Source: Histoplasma ohiense
Taxonomy: Eukaryota > Ascomycota > Eurotiomycetes > Onygenales > Ajellomycetaceae
Assembly: GCA_017607445.1 (NCBI GenBank)
Contig: JAEVHH010000003.1
Span: 372,001-436,000, forward strand
Direction of reading: 5' to 3'
DNA length: 64,000 bases
Shown here: piece after piece, positions 1-11,509 of the stretch
How positions within the stretch are numbered: position 1 is the stretch's first letter
Layout of the letters: every line of letters begins with the position of its first letter
Program-made: the position numbers and the translations under genes
Notes under the pieces: model-generated
The model's database searches: none
Told to the model about the DNA's origin: nothing
The model's input: only the letters and a program-made list of their open reading frames with translations

Positions 1-1019
1 GTCCGAGCGGAGCGCGATGTGTTGGACGCCCGCCCCGTTGTAGAAGTTGACATATTCCTCGATTTGGGATTGTTTCTTGCCTTTCGCAGGCTCGTTTATG
101 GGCATCTTTACCAGCTCGTTTGGAGATGCCATGACGACGGACTTTAGGGCGGAGAATTCACTGGAGATATTTTATTTGTGTTAATCAGAGGAGTTACAAA
201 GAAAGGTATTATGGACGGAAAGGAAAAGGGGTACATACGTGAAGATATCCTTGTCGTCGACAGACCAGAACCGATGGAAGCCGAGGACTTTCTCATAACT
301 AAAAATCGGGGTTAGCCAGGTCTCTCTTTTCAGTTTGTTCAGGGGAAACCCGGGGGGTAATACTATTCACAAACTTTGTCCATCTCATTCCAATCCTGAT
401 TGCCAACGCAATGGTCAACGTGCAAGAGTGGGACTGGGGGCAGATGTTTCGAAAGGGGATCCTCTGCAGTCTCCTGTCGATATCCCGGCAAGAATACGCC
501 CGAATAACCCATCCTTTCGATTAGAGTATGCGTCGTCTCGCCGTATGTTTGTATGGTTGCCATTTTGACCACACCCTGGCTGTCCTCCAGGGTCTTGATG
601 CCCGAAACAACCGTCGCCCCGTTCCGCACTGCAGCGTTGAAAACAGCCTCGACATCGTCGACTTCGAACGCAACATCCTTGACGCCGTCCCCGTGCTTTT
701 CCAGATGCGAGTGAATCTCCGTCAACAGTGCCTGATCATCTTCGCTGAACTGGGACAGGTGGTCCAGCGATCTCAGGGGCGAGGTGAGCACGAAAGTGAT
801 ATTGCCGTTGCCGACGACGTGGGAGGCAACAGCCTTGGAGCCCGTTTCTAGGCCTCGATATGCGATTCTCTCGAAGCCCATGCGGGCCGTGTAGTAGGCG
901 GCAGCTTGTTTGGCATTGCCCACGTACCAGTGCACATGGTCGTAGCCCTTGTACCTGGACAGATCACCATTGCTTTGAAGGCGTGGGCTAGCTGGCGGGG
1001 AGATAGCAGCTGGTGGCAT
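1..1019 (-). CDS. hppD: 4-hydroxyphenylpyruvate dioxygenase (partial, 3' end outside window)
   Basis: This non-heme Fe(II) enzyme converts 4-hydroxyphenylpyruvate to homogentisate, the second step of tyrosine degradation. Exons on the minus strand are 364-1019, 239-298 and 1-160 (continuing past the window); introns 299-363 and 161-238 are GT-AG. Splicing joins KVC-EYYEKVLGFHRFWSVDD and then DIFTEFSALKSVVM, as expected for the family. The first iron-ligand histidine is in LLHVDHCVGN and the second in GVQHIALRSD; the last ligand (Glu) and the C-terminal helix lie outside. I chose the Met of MPPAAISPP as start because the fold begins just after it; an in-frame ATG at 1091 would add 24 residues. 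The gene is divergent from the TTC36-like gene across about 0.6 kb. In thermally dimorphic fungi this enzyme is linked to the yeast phase (family knowledge). Confidence 0.95.
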
Positions 1020-1696
1020 GGTCACTTGATATAGGTACCGCTCTGCAGCGTTCAGTTGCGCTGTGTCACTATGCTCCTGTGGTATGTTCAAAGTGATAGC
1101 AATGGAAATAGAGAGGAAGATCCAAGATTGATATCAGCACATGAAACAAAGGTGGCGCCACCGAGATACCTAACGGTTATATACTTGTACAGTACAGATA
1201 TATGTTTTGTTGACCAGAGCTTGGAACGGCTTGCCGGCAGCGGAAGCTGCGCCAGCTCCACCAGCCTATCCCCCTGCACTGATTAATATACTTGTTCCAG
1301 CGCGTTTTCCAGGGTTTCGCCCTCTGTACGGTGTTGGTTATTTTCGGTGGCCGTGGAAATAGCTCGGCTACTGTCGGGGCGGAATGTTGCGCGCCAATCA
1401 GAGTCGGCCCTGAGAACCGAACCTATCCTAAGCATCCGCTTACTCAGCACCGTCTTCGGCAGTGCGATTGCCATACAAAAAGTAGGTAGTTAGCCGTCGC
1501 CCAGCTTGGATCGACTGCCGAAGTGGAGAAAGTATATAATTTGTAGACTCAGATCTCAGATATATATAGGCCTATCTTTACATACTGATATAAATAGATA
1601 TATATCCAGCTATCATTTTCCTCCCCCAACATCCCTCTTTAACTGACGTAGTATGAACAGACAAGTAACGAAATAATTATCTAGCCCTATGAGAAA
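1020..1696. promoter_or_regulatory. Divergent promoter between hppD and the TTC36-like gene
   Basis: The spacer separates two divergent starts (hppD at 1019 or 1091, minus; TTC36-like gene at 1697, plus). It contains a CCAAT box at 1394-1398 inside a CCAATCAG context, TATA-like AT runs near 1175-1184 on the hppD side and at 1531-1540 on the other side, and a GTACAGTAC motif near 1186. Co-regulation from this spacer is inferred; I did not recognise a defined HmgR-type site. Confidence 0.5.
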
Positions 1697-2689
1697 ATGG
1701 CCCCCTCAGCAACGACGATAAACTCTTGCGCCCCTCGCCTCTCCTCCAACGACTCCGCTGTCCTCCAAGCCCTCTTTGACGCTGAGGCATCCCCCCGCAA
1801 TGCCTCGGCTGGCATCCACGTCGACCCTTCTCTCCCCCAGCAACTACCTGGCATATCCCCAAACGAGCTCTCAGCACTGCAGGCGCTCGAACGCGCCGCG
1901 ATAATCCCCTTACAAGCAGACACAGAGGCGGAGCAGATACGAGACGCCGTGGAGAAGCTGACGGCCATCATTGAGACGAATAAGGGCTATGCGTCAGCGT
2001 ATGTGAACAGGGCGCAGGCGGCGAGGATGTTGGCGGAAAGGAAGAATAGGGATAGGAATCAAAATCCTCAGGGTAATGGTAGGAGGGTGAATGATGGATC
2101 TAGAGATAACGAAGCAGTGGACCCCTACCAGGAGGCGGAGGACGACGACGACGACAACGACAACGACGACGACCAGGAGTTGGCAAATATGATCTTCTCC
2201 GACCTCTCAACGGCAATCACACTCCTCACTCCATCTCCCGTCTCCAACTCGTCCTCCGCATCTTCCTCCGCACCATCACAACAATCACAGCACCAACCAA
2301 CCAGCCTCTCCCCGCTGCACGCCCGCATCATCGCGAACGCCCACACCCACCGCGCCTACATCCTCTACCGCGCTTCACGAGCCCTCTCCACATCCACCAC
2401 ATCTCCACCCAACACCGCAACCGCACCACTGACTCTCCCGCGCCACCTGCAGCACAAATCCGCGCAGCAACTCGAAGAGATGGCCAGCATGGATTTCCAG
2501 CTGGGCGGGCGCTATGGGAACGACATCGCGCGCCACCTGGCGATCAAGACCAATCCGTACGCGAAGATGTGTGGGGCGATCGTTAAGGAGGCGATGAGGA
2601 AGGAGATGATCGGTGCAGTTGGGGAGGGTCAATGGGACGGGGACGGCGACGGTGGCAGGGATGGGGGTGTTGGGGGGTTTGTGGTGTAG
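1697..2689 (+). CDS. hmgX: TTC36-like TPR protein, probable HmgX
   Basis: This 330-residue intronless protein matches the plan of tetratricopeptide repeat protein 36. An N-terminal NDSAVLQALFDAE resembles the start of animal TTC36; a TPR helix pair reads SAYVNRAQAARMLAE (about 95-109); HTHRAYILYRASRAL (about 217-231) is a second; the C-terminus has DFQLGGRYGND, then TNPYAKMCGAIVKEAM (about 285-300), matching the NPYAxLC tail. Acidic (about 142-155) and Ser/Gln-rich (about 172-195) inserts make it longer than the roughly 190-residue animal protein. Animal TTC36 is reported to protect HPD, the HPPD enzyme, from degradation, and Aspergillus fumigatus hmgX lies in the homogentisate cluster and is needed for tyrosine breakdown. 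Identity with HmgX is my inference from domain and position. It converges with hmgA. Confidence 0.75.
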   Translation: MAPSATTINSCAPRLSSNDSAVLQALFDAEASPRNASAGIHVDPSLPQQLPGISPNELSALQALERAAIIPLQADTEAEQIRDAVEKLTAIIETNKGYASAYVNRAQAARMLAERKNRDRNQNPQGNGRRVNDGSRDNEAVDPYQEAEDDDDDNDNDDDQELANMIFSDLSTAITLLTPSPVSNSSSASSSAPSQQSQHQPTSLSPLHARIIANAHTHRAYILYRASRALSTSTTSPPNTATAPLTLPRHLQHKSAQQLEEMASMDFQLGGRYGNDIARHLAIKTNPYAKMCGAIVKEAMRKEMIGAVGEGQWDGDGDGGRDGGVGGFVV

Positions 2690-2713
2690 AGTGTAGAGTG
2701 TAGAGTGTAGCGA
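2687..2713 (+). repeat. Short tandem repeat after the hmgX-like stop codon
   Basis: A 7-bp unit (gtgtaga, in any phase) is repeated about four times and begins at the stop codon of the TTC36-like gene. It looks like replication-slippage sequence in the 3' region. The rest of 2714-3118 holds no gene. Confidence 0.6.
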
Positions 2714-3118
2714 GCGGGGTTGGGGGTGGATTTTTCTTGATGTGCGTCTTATCTTATAGCAGGGTGTTTGATTATTTGGTGAGTTGGTCTGTTTTCGAGG
2801 TTGGTTGAGTTCTTGTGAGAGGAGTGTATTTATGTGTGGGTGAATGATGTGTAGAGCAGCTGCTCATAGGGGGTGGTAAATATACAGTACATACTGCAAA
2901 CCATCCCCATAGCTCTCAGAAAGAAGCGTAACAATAGAGAACATACAGCCTGATTTATTACTAAATAGTTAACTACTGCATAATAGAGCGTGGAGAAACC
3001 GAAGTTTCGAAATCCTTGGAAAATTCCTGGCCCAGCTCAACTTACTCTCGGCTCAGCATTTTATATAACTCATCATCAATGAACTACTCCTACTACTATA
3101 GGCAACCAGCTACGTACC

Positions 3119-4741
3119 CTACCTCATCTTGTTCGGATTCTCGAAATTCCTCTTCAGCGGTCTCCAACTCTCGTCGTTATAATCCCCTTGCACCTTCTGG
3201 CAGGTCTTTAGCCCCCACTCCGACACACCGACCATCAGCGAACTACATCCAACAAAAAAACCGTTAGTAAGCTGCACTATGACACCGTATATATATATAT
3301 ATATGTATCTTATATACCAAAAGAACAGAAAAAGGACTAACCTCTCAAACATAAACGCCAGGCTTCCCTCCCCGACCTTCTTAGGCGCCAACTCCGCCTG
3401 ACTCGCGGCCCGATGCGTCTCCGCATCCGGGCCATGCGCACTCATCACATTGTGCAAACTCGCCCCAGCTGGTCGGAATCCACCCCCAATTTTCGCATCG
3501 TAGTCACCTGAGATCAGGCCCATGAACTCCGACATGGTGTTGCGGTGGTACCAGGGCGGGCGGAAGGTGTCCTCTGCCACCAGCCAGCGTGGGGGAAAGA
3601 TAACAAAGTCCGCAATGGCCGTACCTACATGGTCTGAGGGGCCCGTGAGGACAGTGAAGATCGACGGGTCTGGGTGGTCGAAGGAGATGGAGCCTATAGT
3701 GTTGAAGCGACCCAGGTCGTATTTGTATGGGTAGTAGTTGCCGTGCCAGGCAACGACATCGAAAGGCGTGTGGTCCTGCCGGGCCGAGAAGAGAGTGTTG
3801 TTGAATTTGCTGAGGAGGTGCCATTGGGTGTTTGTGCTCTCTTCCGCCTCGCTGTCGATGAAGGAGGCGGTTGGCGCTTGGAAGTCGCGGGCGTTGGCGA
3901 GGCAGTTGGAGCCGATGGGGCCAAGTTCAGGGAGTTGGTAGTGTCCTTGGTACAGCTCGCAGATATAGCCGCGGACGGGGCCAGCTGGGAGGGTGACGCG
4001 GTATCTTGATGGCTGCACTTAGTAATTATTTTTGCATAATTTCTTTCATCTCAAATTTCAAATTCGGTAAGTTCACGAAACAAAAGGTGAAAAGAACTTA
4101 CCTGATCCCCCGGGGGATGACGCAAATCTCATTGGGGCGTACAAGGATTTTCCCAAGCTCGGTCTGGATATCAAGGACCCCATGTTGCGGCACGATCAGG
4201 AAGTCTCCATCAGCGGAATAAAACGCTTCGTTGCCCATATCCTTACCCACAGCGAAGACCAGGATTCCCAAACCAGCCTTCATCGCAGGGTCTCCAGCGC
4301 CTGCAACCAGGTGCAGGCCGTGCACCCAGTCCACATCCTCGCTGAAATCGAAGGGGTTCCACCGAAGCTGGTTCGGGATCTGTTTGAGAGTATGCGCATC
4401 CTTGGCCAGGCTGGTGTGGTAGGTGGAGGAGTCTACCTCCACAAAAGGCTCATGGGAGGCCGAGGGCAGGATGCGGTAGAGCCAGGTTTGCTGGTTTTCA
4501 TGGCGGGGGGCCGTGAAGGCAGTACCAGAGAGCTTTTCGGCGTAGAGCCCGTACGGGGGCTTCTGCGGGGAGTTCTGCCCGACAGGCAGGGCACCGCCAA
4601 TGGCTTCCGACCTGGAGGGGGGGTGCGCGTCAGTGTCAGTGAGATGCGAAAATATATCTGGTTCCAAACTCACTCGTGATAGGAGCCGAAACCGTGGAGG
4701 TAGGTGTATTTTTCCGGTGTGGAGAAGCTTGAGACGGGCAT
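3119..4741 (-). CDS. hmgA: Homogentisate 1,2-dioxygenase
   Basis: The enzyme opens the ring of homogentisate to maleylacetoacetate in tyrosine and phenylalanine degradation. Minus-strand exons are 4674-4741, 4102-4611, 3342-4004 and 3119-3242, giving 454 residues, close to the roughly 448 of the Aspergillus enzyme. The start MPVSSFSTPEKYTYLHGFG is typical. Iron ligands are visible: the His of WYHRN, the Glu of MSEFMGL and the His of AHGPD, and the conserved GGGFRPAGASLHN precedes the last ligand. Loss of this enzyme in other fungi leads to homogentisate accumulation and pyomelanin (family knowledge). It converges with the TTC36-like gene. No fumarylacetoacetase or maleylacetoacetate isomerase gene follows within this window. 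Confidence 0.96.
3291..3304. repeat. TA microsatellite inside hmgA intron 3
   Basis: A run of TA dinucleotides lies inside the last intron (3243-3341) of hmgA. It may be length-variable between strains. Confidence 0.7.
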
Positions 4742-7456
4742 GATGACGTATTTTCAGAGGAGCTGTCGAGATCCGTAGTTCCGTAGATCTCCCACTCACG
4801 GCGCGAGAGAGAGAGTTCTTTTCTCCTCCTTTTGAGTATTCTTCTGCGGCTGCTTTGCCGTGCGCAATGCCGGGCAGTAGCCACTGGGACGCCACTGCCG
4901 AAACGCCCTAACCGGTTTGGGTCAAGTGGGCGTTTGGAGATCCCGTCTTGCCGAGAATAAGCGCGCGGAACCAATTCCGATACGCCAGGGTGGATGTAAT
5001 GACTGACGTAATCCGACCTGTCTTAGTTATCCCGGCGCGAGACACGAGACGCGGATTGCCATTGACACATACACTGGCGATGAACAAACCTTTGTACTCT
5101 ATCTTAAAGGTATCAAAAGTATCCGTTACTCCTATCGCCGTGGATATGAACTGAGCTCCTACACCGCGCTACCAATATGCCGCTACATCGCGAAACAAGT
5201 ATGGTTGGATGTATCACTAGATCGCTTGCGCAAAAGTTCAATGTTGCAGATTTGGAATAAATGGAGGTGAAACAAATTCACCATCACCGCCTGCTCTCAT
5301 CCCCGCCAGAAGCAAAAACAATTTGGAAAAGGGGGAAAAGAAGAATCACGGCCGTGGAAACTTGTTGGCATCCGATTCCCATTGCTACAACCAGCAAGAG
5401 GAGGCAACCGGCTCTCCCAGCGGGCATCTCCCCTTGCAACAATTTCCCAGCAAGTTCATCCCTGGCTTGAATCTAGCGCTCGCATCAGAAGTGCTTATGC
5501 ATGGCCATCTCACTTTCTGATTTTCCGTCCTTCCCCACAGATCGGTGAGTGATCTAAGCAGGCCATTAGTAATTCACATCCAAGATACTCAGTCCTGCAA
5601 GTCTTCCTTGCGTTCAACTGTAACCCGGCCTTCCCAAAACAAAAATTAATAAAAACAAAAAACAAAAAAGGCCAACTCCTTTTGACTTTTTCTTGTAAAC
5701 ATTTGAACTCTTCGGTTTGGACGGACTGGAATATCGGCCGCTCCATAAATACGCGCAACAGAGGAGGACAAAAAAAAAAAAAAAAAAAAAAACCCAAAGC
5801 TGAGATCATCTCCCACGGGCTTGGAACAGGCCGCCCCATCGCGGAATGATTGGGTGGAACCAGCCCACAGTGAGCCTGCAGAAGTGCGTGTTGATCCCCA
5901 GGTGAGCGCTGAGAAAAAGCAGCTGTCTCTGTGGTCTGGTCTTGCAGCCAATATTCGCCTCATTTTGGCAACTTATCATATTCCAATTCACGTCTTTGTC
6001 CACCAAATTCATTGGTTGGGGCCGGGTGCAGAGGGAGGGTGCATCTCAAATCGCAATGGATACAAACTCCCCATCACTATTTCCAACAAAGAAAGGAAGG
6101 AAGGAAGAAAGGCGAAGAAGTCAGGAAAGAGAATTGAAGAGAATTGCGGTAACCCATAGGAATGGAGAATAGAGAATGGAGAATAGAGAATGGAGAATGA
6201 AGGTGAGGTGTGAGTGCGTCGCACAGGACGGCTGAGAAGAAGCCTTGGGGAAAAAAAAAAAATATATTTTTACGAATGACGGTAGTACATGTTTGTACTG
6301 TAACTACAAGCCGTGCAGGCCAAACCGTTTTTCTGCATCTAATGGATCTGGCTGAACGAGGGCAAAAAGCTGCATCATGGCTTTGTTTTCACTTTAGGTC
6401 TGTAGAATATTATTTTATTCATATTATTTTATTATTATCATGTATTTTTCTCTATCTCTCACCCCACGCACACACGCACCCACACCCACACCCACACATA
6501 TATATATAGATATAGATATCGATATAACTAGTGGTTATATCTTTGCTCTTGATTAAAAATCCTAACAAGCTTTTAGATTTGCTCATCACTTATTCCCTTT
6601 TCTCCACTGCACCCTTGAATATCGGGATATTCTTGCATGCATGCCTGTTGGATTCCAAGCCATGCATGATATTAAAACAATAAAAAGAAAAATGCTCCAA
6701 AGCCCTAAGCAGCGTACTAAGAGGGAAGTCCTCCTTAACTAACTCAATAATGTTTCCCCCTGGTCCTGCAAGGATGAAACCACCCCCAGATTCCGAGTGA
6801 CATTCAACCCTGTCCATTATTTTCCATTGTTACTTGGCGGAGACATTCTGTCCCTTCGATGAAATACTTGTTTAGGACAATAATTCACTCCACCGAACCC
6901 TTTTTTTTTTCCCCCGTTTGATTCCCTTCAATCTTTAAGGGATTTGATTTCTGTCGCCTGCTTTTTGAGGGTGAATATCAAAGAATGTTAACTAGCTAGC
7001 TATGCTTATTATCATGCCGACAATATAGGAATCTAAACTCGCTGAAGCGATTACAGCAACGTGTACTCCGTACTCCGTAGCTGAATATGTATATATATCA
7101 GAGCCACATCTAACTAAATATATCATCTTACATAATAGTCGTTATGCTTCCGGCGAGTTATTGATGCGACCTTCTCATCTTGTGGTTACCTCTGGTCTCT
7201 TCGATTTGGAGTGAGGGAGCAGGGTGATACATGATCCCCAAGCCTCGGCAAGGTGTCACTTGTAAATTCGCTGACGCCTGTGCGATGAATACCGGGTAAT
7301 CTGCCTACCTCCTGCGTATTGTTACGATGGATTAAATCATTCTCTGTCGTTGTTGAAAATCCTGCATGACAGTGCAACGACGGGATCGACCTACAGGGAT
7401 TGCGTAGGAATTCCCAATGGATCGTATTCGAAGTTCGAACGGAACACCATGAGCTA
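4742..7456. other. Gene-poor spacer downstream of the tyrosine genes
   Basis: I see no convincing gene here. Open frames are short, overlap on both strands and resemble no family. There is a poly-A run at about 5770-5792, a CA/CCCACA-rich tract followed by TA repeats at about 6466-6510, a pyrimidine run at about 6901-6915 and two overlapping copies of TACTCCGTA at 7064-7079. The first few hundred bases presumably hold the hmgA promoter. Confidence 0.6.
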
Positions 7457-7952
7457 GAGTGGCCGCTGGGACCATGAATTACACATTTGGTCGTTGATTT
7501 CCAGTGGGACCATGAGTAGAACAGGAGTGTAAAGTGATTAGAATTATTAGAACATGAGTGAAATGGGACTAATAAATCTTGATATTTCATGTAAAGTATT
7601 TGATCCCATTCTGATGATTATATAATACATATCTAGATATCAATCAATCTGATGATATGATTGATGGAGATATTATCTCTATCTACCACTGCCAATCTAC
7701 CTACCACTGTGACACTGTCAATCTATATAGGGTAAATCATGGTCTCATTTGATCCCATTTTGTAAAATGGAATCAAATTGAGATCAGAACAGTTAATTTA
7801 TAAATAAAACATGATCTGAGACTAGAATTATAATATAAATCATGTAAAGTGACTGATTTGATAAACACTATATGGGACCAGGACTAAGATATTTGAGAAT
7901 GGGACTGAGGAAAAATTTGGTCCTGGTCCCATGCATGGTCACACGGCCAGTC
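7457..7952. mobile_element. MITE-like inverted-repeat element, about 496 bp, TA-flanked
   Basis: The left end (GAGTGGCCGCTGGGACCATG) and the reverse complement of the right end (GACTGGCCGTGTGACCATG) form an imperfect terminal inverted repeat, and each end abuts a TA dinucleotide (7455-7456 and 7953-7954), as for Tc1/mariner-type insertions. No transposase is encoded. The right part, 7719-7954, is closely similar to 45223-45457. Near 7748-7777 it has an almost perfect palindrome around CCATTTTGTAAAATGG. This is a non-autonomous DNA element by structure; the superfamily is inferred only from the TA flanks. Confidence 0.7.
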
Positions 7953-7956
7953 TACG

Positions 7957-8540
7957 TCAACGCAGTAGAAAAACCTTGATGGAAAGCAAGACGACGGCAA
8001 AGTCAACCATCAGGCATTTGGCAGGGTAGCACCAGAGAGCCAAATACGAGACGCAGGCATTGTGCAGGAAATCGGAAACAGTTCAAGGTGGCACAGATAG
8101 TGATCGGACTTCGTGCCGAGCTAGGTGGCGCTAGTTTTGTGGAAGGGCCAACATTTGTTACAGGGACCAATTAAAAAGAAAGGAACAAAAATGGCGAAAA
8201 AAAGGAGGAAATGAAGAACCATACTCCGTACTTGTAGGGTCGTTCTTTGGCTTCAATTGACCGATTGGGTTCGTGGCGGGATGTGGCGCATTGCTAAAAT
8301 GGAGGAAGTCGTTGCGGTGAGGTGGGCACGCGCCCATCCCGTAACTGCTGAAAGAGAGGGGCAAGGTGGATCTATATCTATATATTGACACCCATTCCAT
8401 CATGGCAGGGGCCCTCCACTCAAATAGTCGGCATATCTGTCTTACTGATCGGCATACCTTTGCTGAGTGGCCGGTTTCATTACCTTTTTTTTTCTGTCTT
8501 TTCCTTCTTAAGTCGAAATAGGGGTAGGGGAATCAGACGA
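7957..8540. other. Spacer before the monooxygenase pseudogene
   Basis: No gene recognised. It contains one TACTCCGTA motif at 8222-8230 and an AT run near 8370-8386 that could act as a promoter element for the adjacent broken gene. Confidence 0.5.
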
Positions 8541-10287
8541 GATGGGCTTCCTGCCAGCCCAGCGGCCTTTGAACGTGGTTGTCGTTGGGTATGTGCATCT
8601 GACACTGTGTAGTTCATTGATGTTCATTGATCTATTCGCCGTCATCGCCGTTTCTATCCTGGCGCCTATGCTTACCGTTTAGGATAGAGCAGGTATGCAG
8701 TTCCGGATCGGTAGCAAAGGAGGCTCAGAAAAATATGGAAAACCACATTAACTTGCGCTTGACCCCTTTTGAAGGGATCGGAGGTCTTGCAACTGCAATT
8801 TCTTTGGCGACTCGGGGGCACAGGATTCTCATCCTCGAGTCTGCGTCTCAGGTACGAGATAATGCGCCGTCTGTGAAGCAAAGGCACAGCCAGGCTGACT
8901 CCATAGCGGATTATATAGATTCAGGATATAGGTGCAGGAATCCAAATTGCCCCGAACATGCGCTGTATTCTGAGACGCAAGTGCTCTCCCATTGGACGTT
9001 GTTGAATTCACCTAACACACATTCCGCATCTTAGGTTTGGGAATCGAGCCAGCGATTGAAAAGAGTAGTATTGTCCTTGAGCGCATCCAGGTCGTCCGAT
9101 GGCAGGACGGACGAGTCCTGAGTGAAGGCCCGGTTGATCACCAATATGGCGAAGCTGCAGTCATTCACCGCGGAGATCTTCAAAAAGCGCTCATCGACAG
9201 AGTTCTCGAGCTAGACAATATTAAAATACGTGTGGGTGCAACAGTCGTTGATATCGAATTTGATCGTCCAACTGTGTTCCTAAAAGGCGGGGGAATGATA
9301 TACGGTGACGTAGTGATTGCAGCCGACGGCATCAAATCCACAGTCAGAAACAAGATGTTTTCAGATAAAAGTAACAGGGCACAGCCTAGTGGAGACGCCG
9401 CATTCCGGATTCTCATACCACGTGCAAAAATGCTGCAGGACAGAGAGACTGCGAAGTTAATTAACGAGCCACAGGCAGTGAGATGGATTGGCCCGCATCG
9501 ACATGTCGTCGGCTATCCTATACGGAATCATCAGCTGTACAATGCTGTTTTTGTCCATCCTGACAAGGACTCAATCGGCGACTCTTGGACTATTCCCGGC
9601 ACACGCGAGGAGATAATGGAGACGTTTGGCGGTTGGGATCCTCGACTCCTGAAACTAATTTCATGGTCCACAAGTGTACTGAAATCCAGACTTTGTTTGT
9701 ATCCGCGATTGCAAACTTGGGTTAAAGGGTTATGTGTTTTGGTTGGGGATGCATGCCATCCTATGCTGTAAGTTGCACGTATACCAAAATTTGTAGGATG
9801 GCGTACATTAAGCCATCCTGACGGGCCAAAGCTTACAGGCCATCACAGACCTTACGTCGCACAAGGCGCCGCCCAGGCTCTTGAGGATGCCTCCGCTCTT
9901 GGGGTGATACTCTCCCAAGCAGAGACGGTGGCCGACATCCCATTCGCTCTGCAGATCTATGAGAAGTGCCGAAAGGAGCGTGCGGAAGGGATTCAGCAAT
10001 CGGGTACCGAAAACCGAATCACACTGCACCTTCCTGACGGGCCAGAGCAGGTTAAGAGGGACGAGGAATTTGAAGCTTCAATGCAGGGAGCCAAGAGCCC
10101 CGATAAATGGAATGATAGGGAAACGCAGAGGCTACTCTGGAGCTATGATGCGGAAGACGCGGCGAAGAAATGTTGGTTGGGTACGTATCCGCCACACGCG
10201 GTATATCAGGGTGCATCTGGCCATGAGGCGACCAGATACATCAGCAAGACTGTACGGAGTACAACATCTGCTAATGAGGTTGGCTGA
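8541..10287 (+). pseudogene. FAD-dependent monooxygenase (salicylate hydroxylase-like), apparently broken
   Basis: Coding pieces in order are PLNVVVVG (8541-8587), GIGGLATAISLATRGHRILILE (from about 8776), DIGAGIQIAPNMRCILRR (from about 8930), a long segment with ERIQVVRWQDGRVL, VVIAADGIKSTVR (DG motif) and LVGDACHPML (GD motif, 9040-9770), then PYVAQGAAQALEDASALG and a tail ending at 10287. The introns before DIGAG and after HPML join in frame. The first junction (donor near 8588, acceptor near 8775) does not: it shifts frame and removes two residues of the GxGxxG Rossmann motif. The junction near 8970-9036 also fails to keep frame with the only usable GT and AG. Two independent breaks suggest a pseudogene, although assembly errors or unusual splice sites are possible. 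The original substrate cannot be told. Confidence 0.65.
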
Positions 10288-11509
10288 TTACAGAATGCAC
10301 CAAGAGAACGGAATCTCTCCCTCACGCTAGACTATGACCCAGTCACCTAGAGGGTAAAATTTGCGGGGAACCCAGGCCGTTGAACGCGCGGCGTACAGTC
10401 GAGTGTCTGGAGTGAAATAAGTATGCGGGGTCAGCCATCAAGCATCTTCATTCAACATCCCTGGCCAAGGTGGTCTGGGTGGCAGTCGGTGGCAGTTGGT
10501 ATGGCGCTTTCAAGAATCTTTAAGAATATGACGGCGACGGCGCTAAGGACTGGCGGCTCGGCGCCTACCGCCTGGGGTTAGCGCCTGCCGTTAGCGCCCC
10601 CTCGGTAAATCCTGGCTCGTGCTAAATACGACTGCGGAGTCGATGATGGGAAGGAGAGCGCAGATATCGGTAATTTTCTTGGGCCAGAGAGGGGTTACAT
10701 CCGATTGCGTGATGCCCAGCGCCAATATGTACTTACGGTGTACTACGCCAATGGAGAATAGAAGTTCGATTTATGGATCACCCCCTGTATTCTTTTGTGT
10801 CCTCTGCAATGGTCGATGACCGCGACTAGATGGTGTATGTACATGTACATACATAGATGCTGGTTGCCTGCTCATCTAGACACTTGAAACCACCAGCTGT
10901 ACGGCGTCTCTGCAATCGATATCTTCACTCAAGAAGCTGGCCACCTCTCAATGGAAGGATGTTTGTCTCAGCCCCTGCAATGTTAGCCTTGAAACAGCGA
11001 TGCTTACAAGATTTCCTCACAACCTTGGAAATTGGACTTGCTGCCAATTAATCAGCAAGATGGAGGAAGGTTAGTTAGTTAAAGTGAAGACGTAGGATTT
11101 GAGCAAAACGGCTTAGTTGGTTCAGACCGCGGGTATTCCTGAACTTAAAAAAATAGACTCTGCGGACTCTGCCTCTTGGCCCCTCATTGCCACGGCTTGA
11201 AGATGTGTTTAGGGCATGATGGGTGGTTACGATAATTACTATTGCGCCTGAGACTTGATTTCAAAGCAAAGGCATCATATCTCTGCTTTCATCGTTTCTT
11301 CTTAACAGATTTCTCATCGGTTTATTTCTCTCTTCGTGCTTGCAATCGAGTATGAGTTATTTATATAGAACACTTGCATTTACCCCTCTTCCTATCATCA
11401 CGGGGACTCGACCGGCAAACCAATTGTGAGAAAAAGGAAAAAGAAGAAAGAAAGAAAGAAATAGCCGTCCTGGCGAATTGGATAATACGGTTCGCTGTTC
11501 ATTGAAAAT
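10288..11509. other. Spacer upstream of the OYE gene
   Basis: No gene recognised. It has the palindromic stretch GTATGTACATGTACATAC around 10834-10851 and purine-rich AAGAAAG repeats at about 11437-11462 just before the OYE start. Short open frames here show no conserved motif. Confidence 0.5.

Noticed and set aside
5510..6172. Several overlapping frames on both strands
   Set aside because: They are generated by a poly-A/poly-T run and a GGAGAATAGAGAAT-type repeat; no conserved protein segment.
7186..7590. 134-codon open frame on the minus strand
   Set aside because: It overlaps the left end of the inverted-repeat element, shows no motif and has low-complexity composition.
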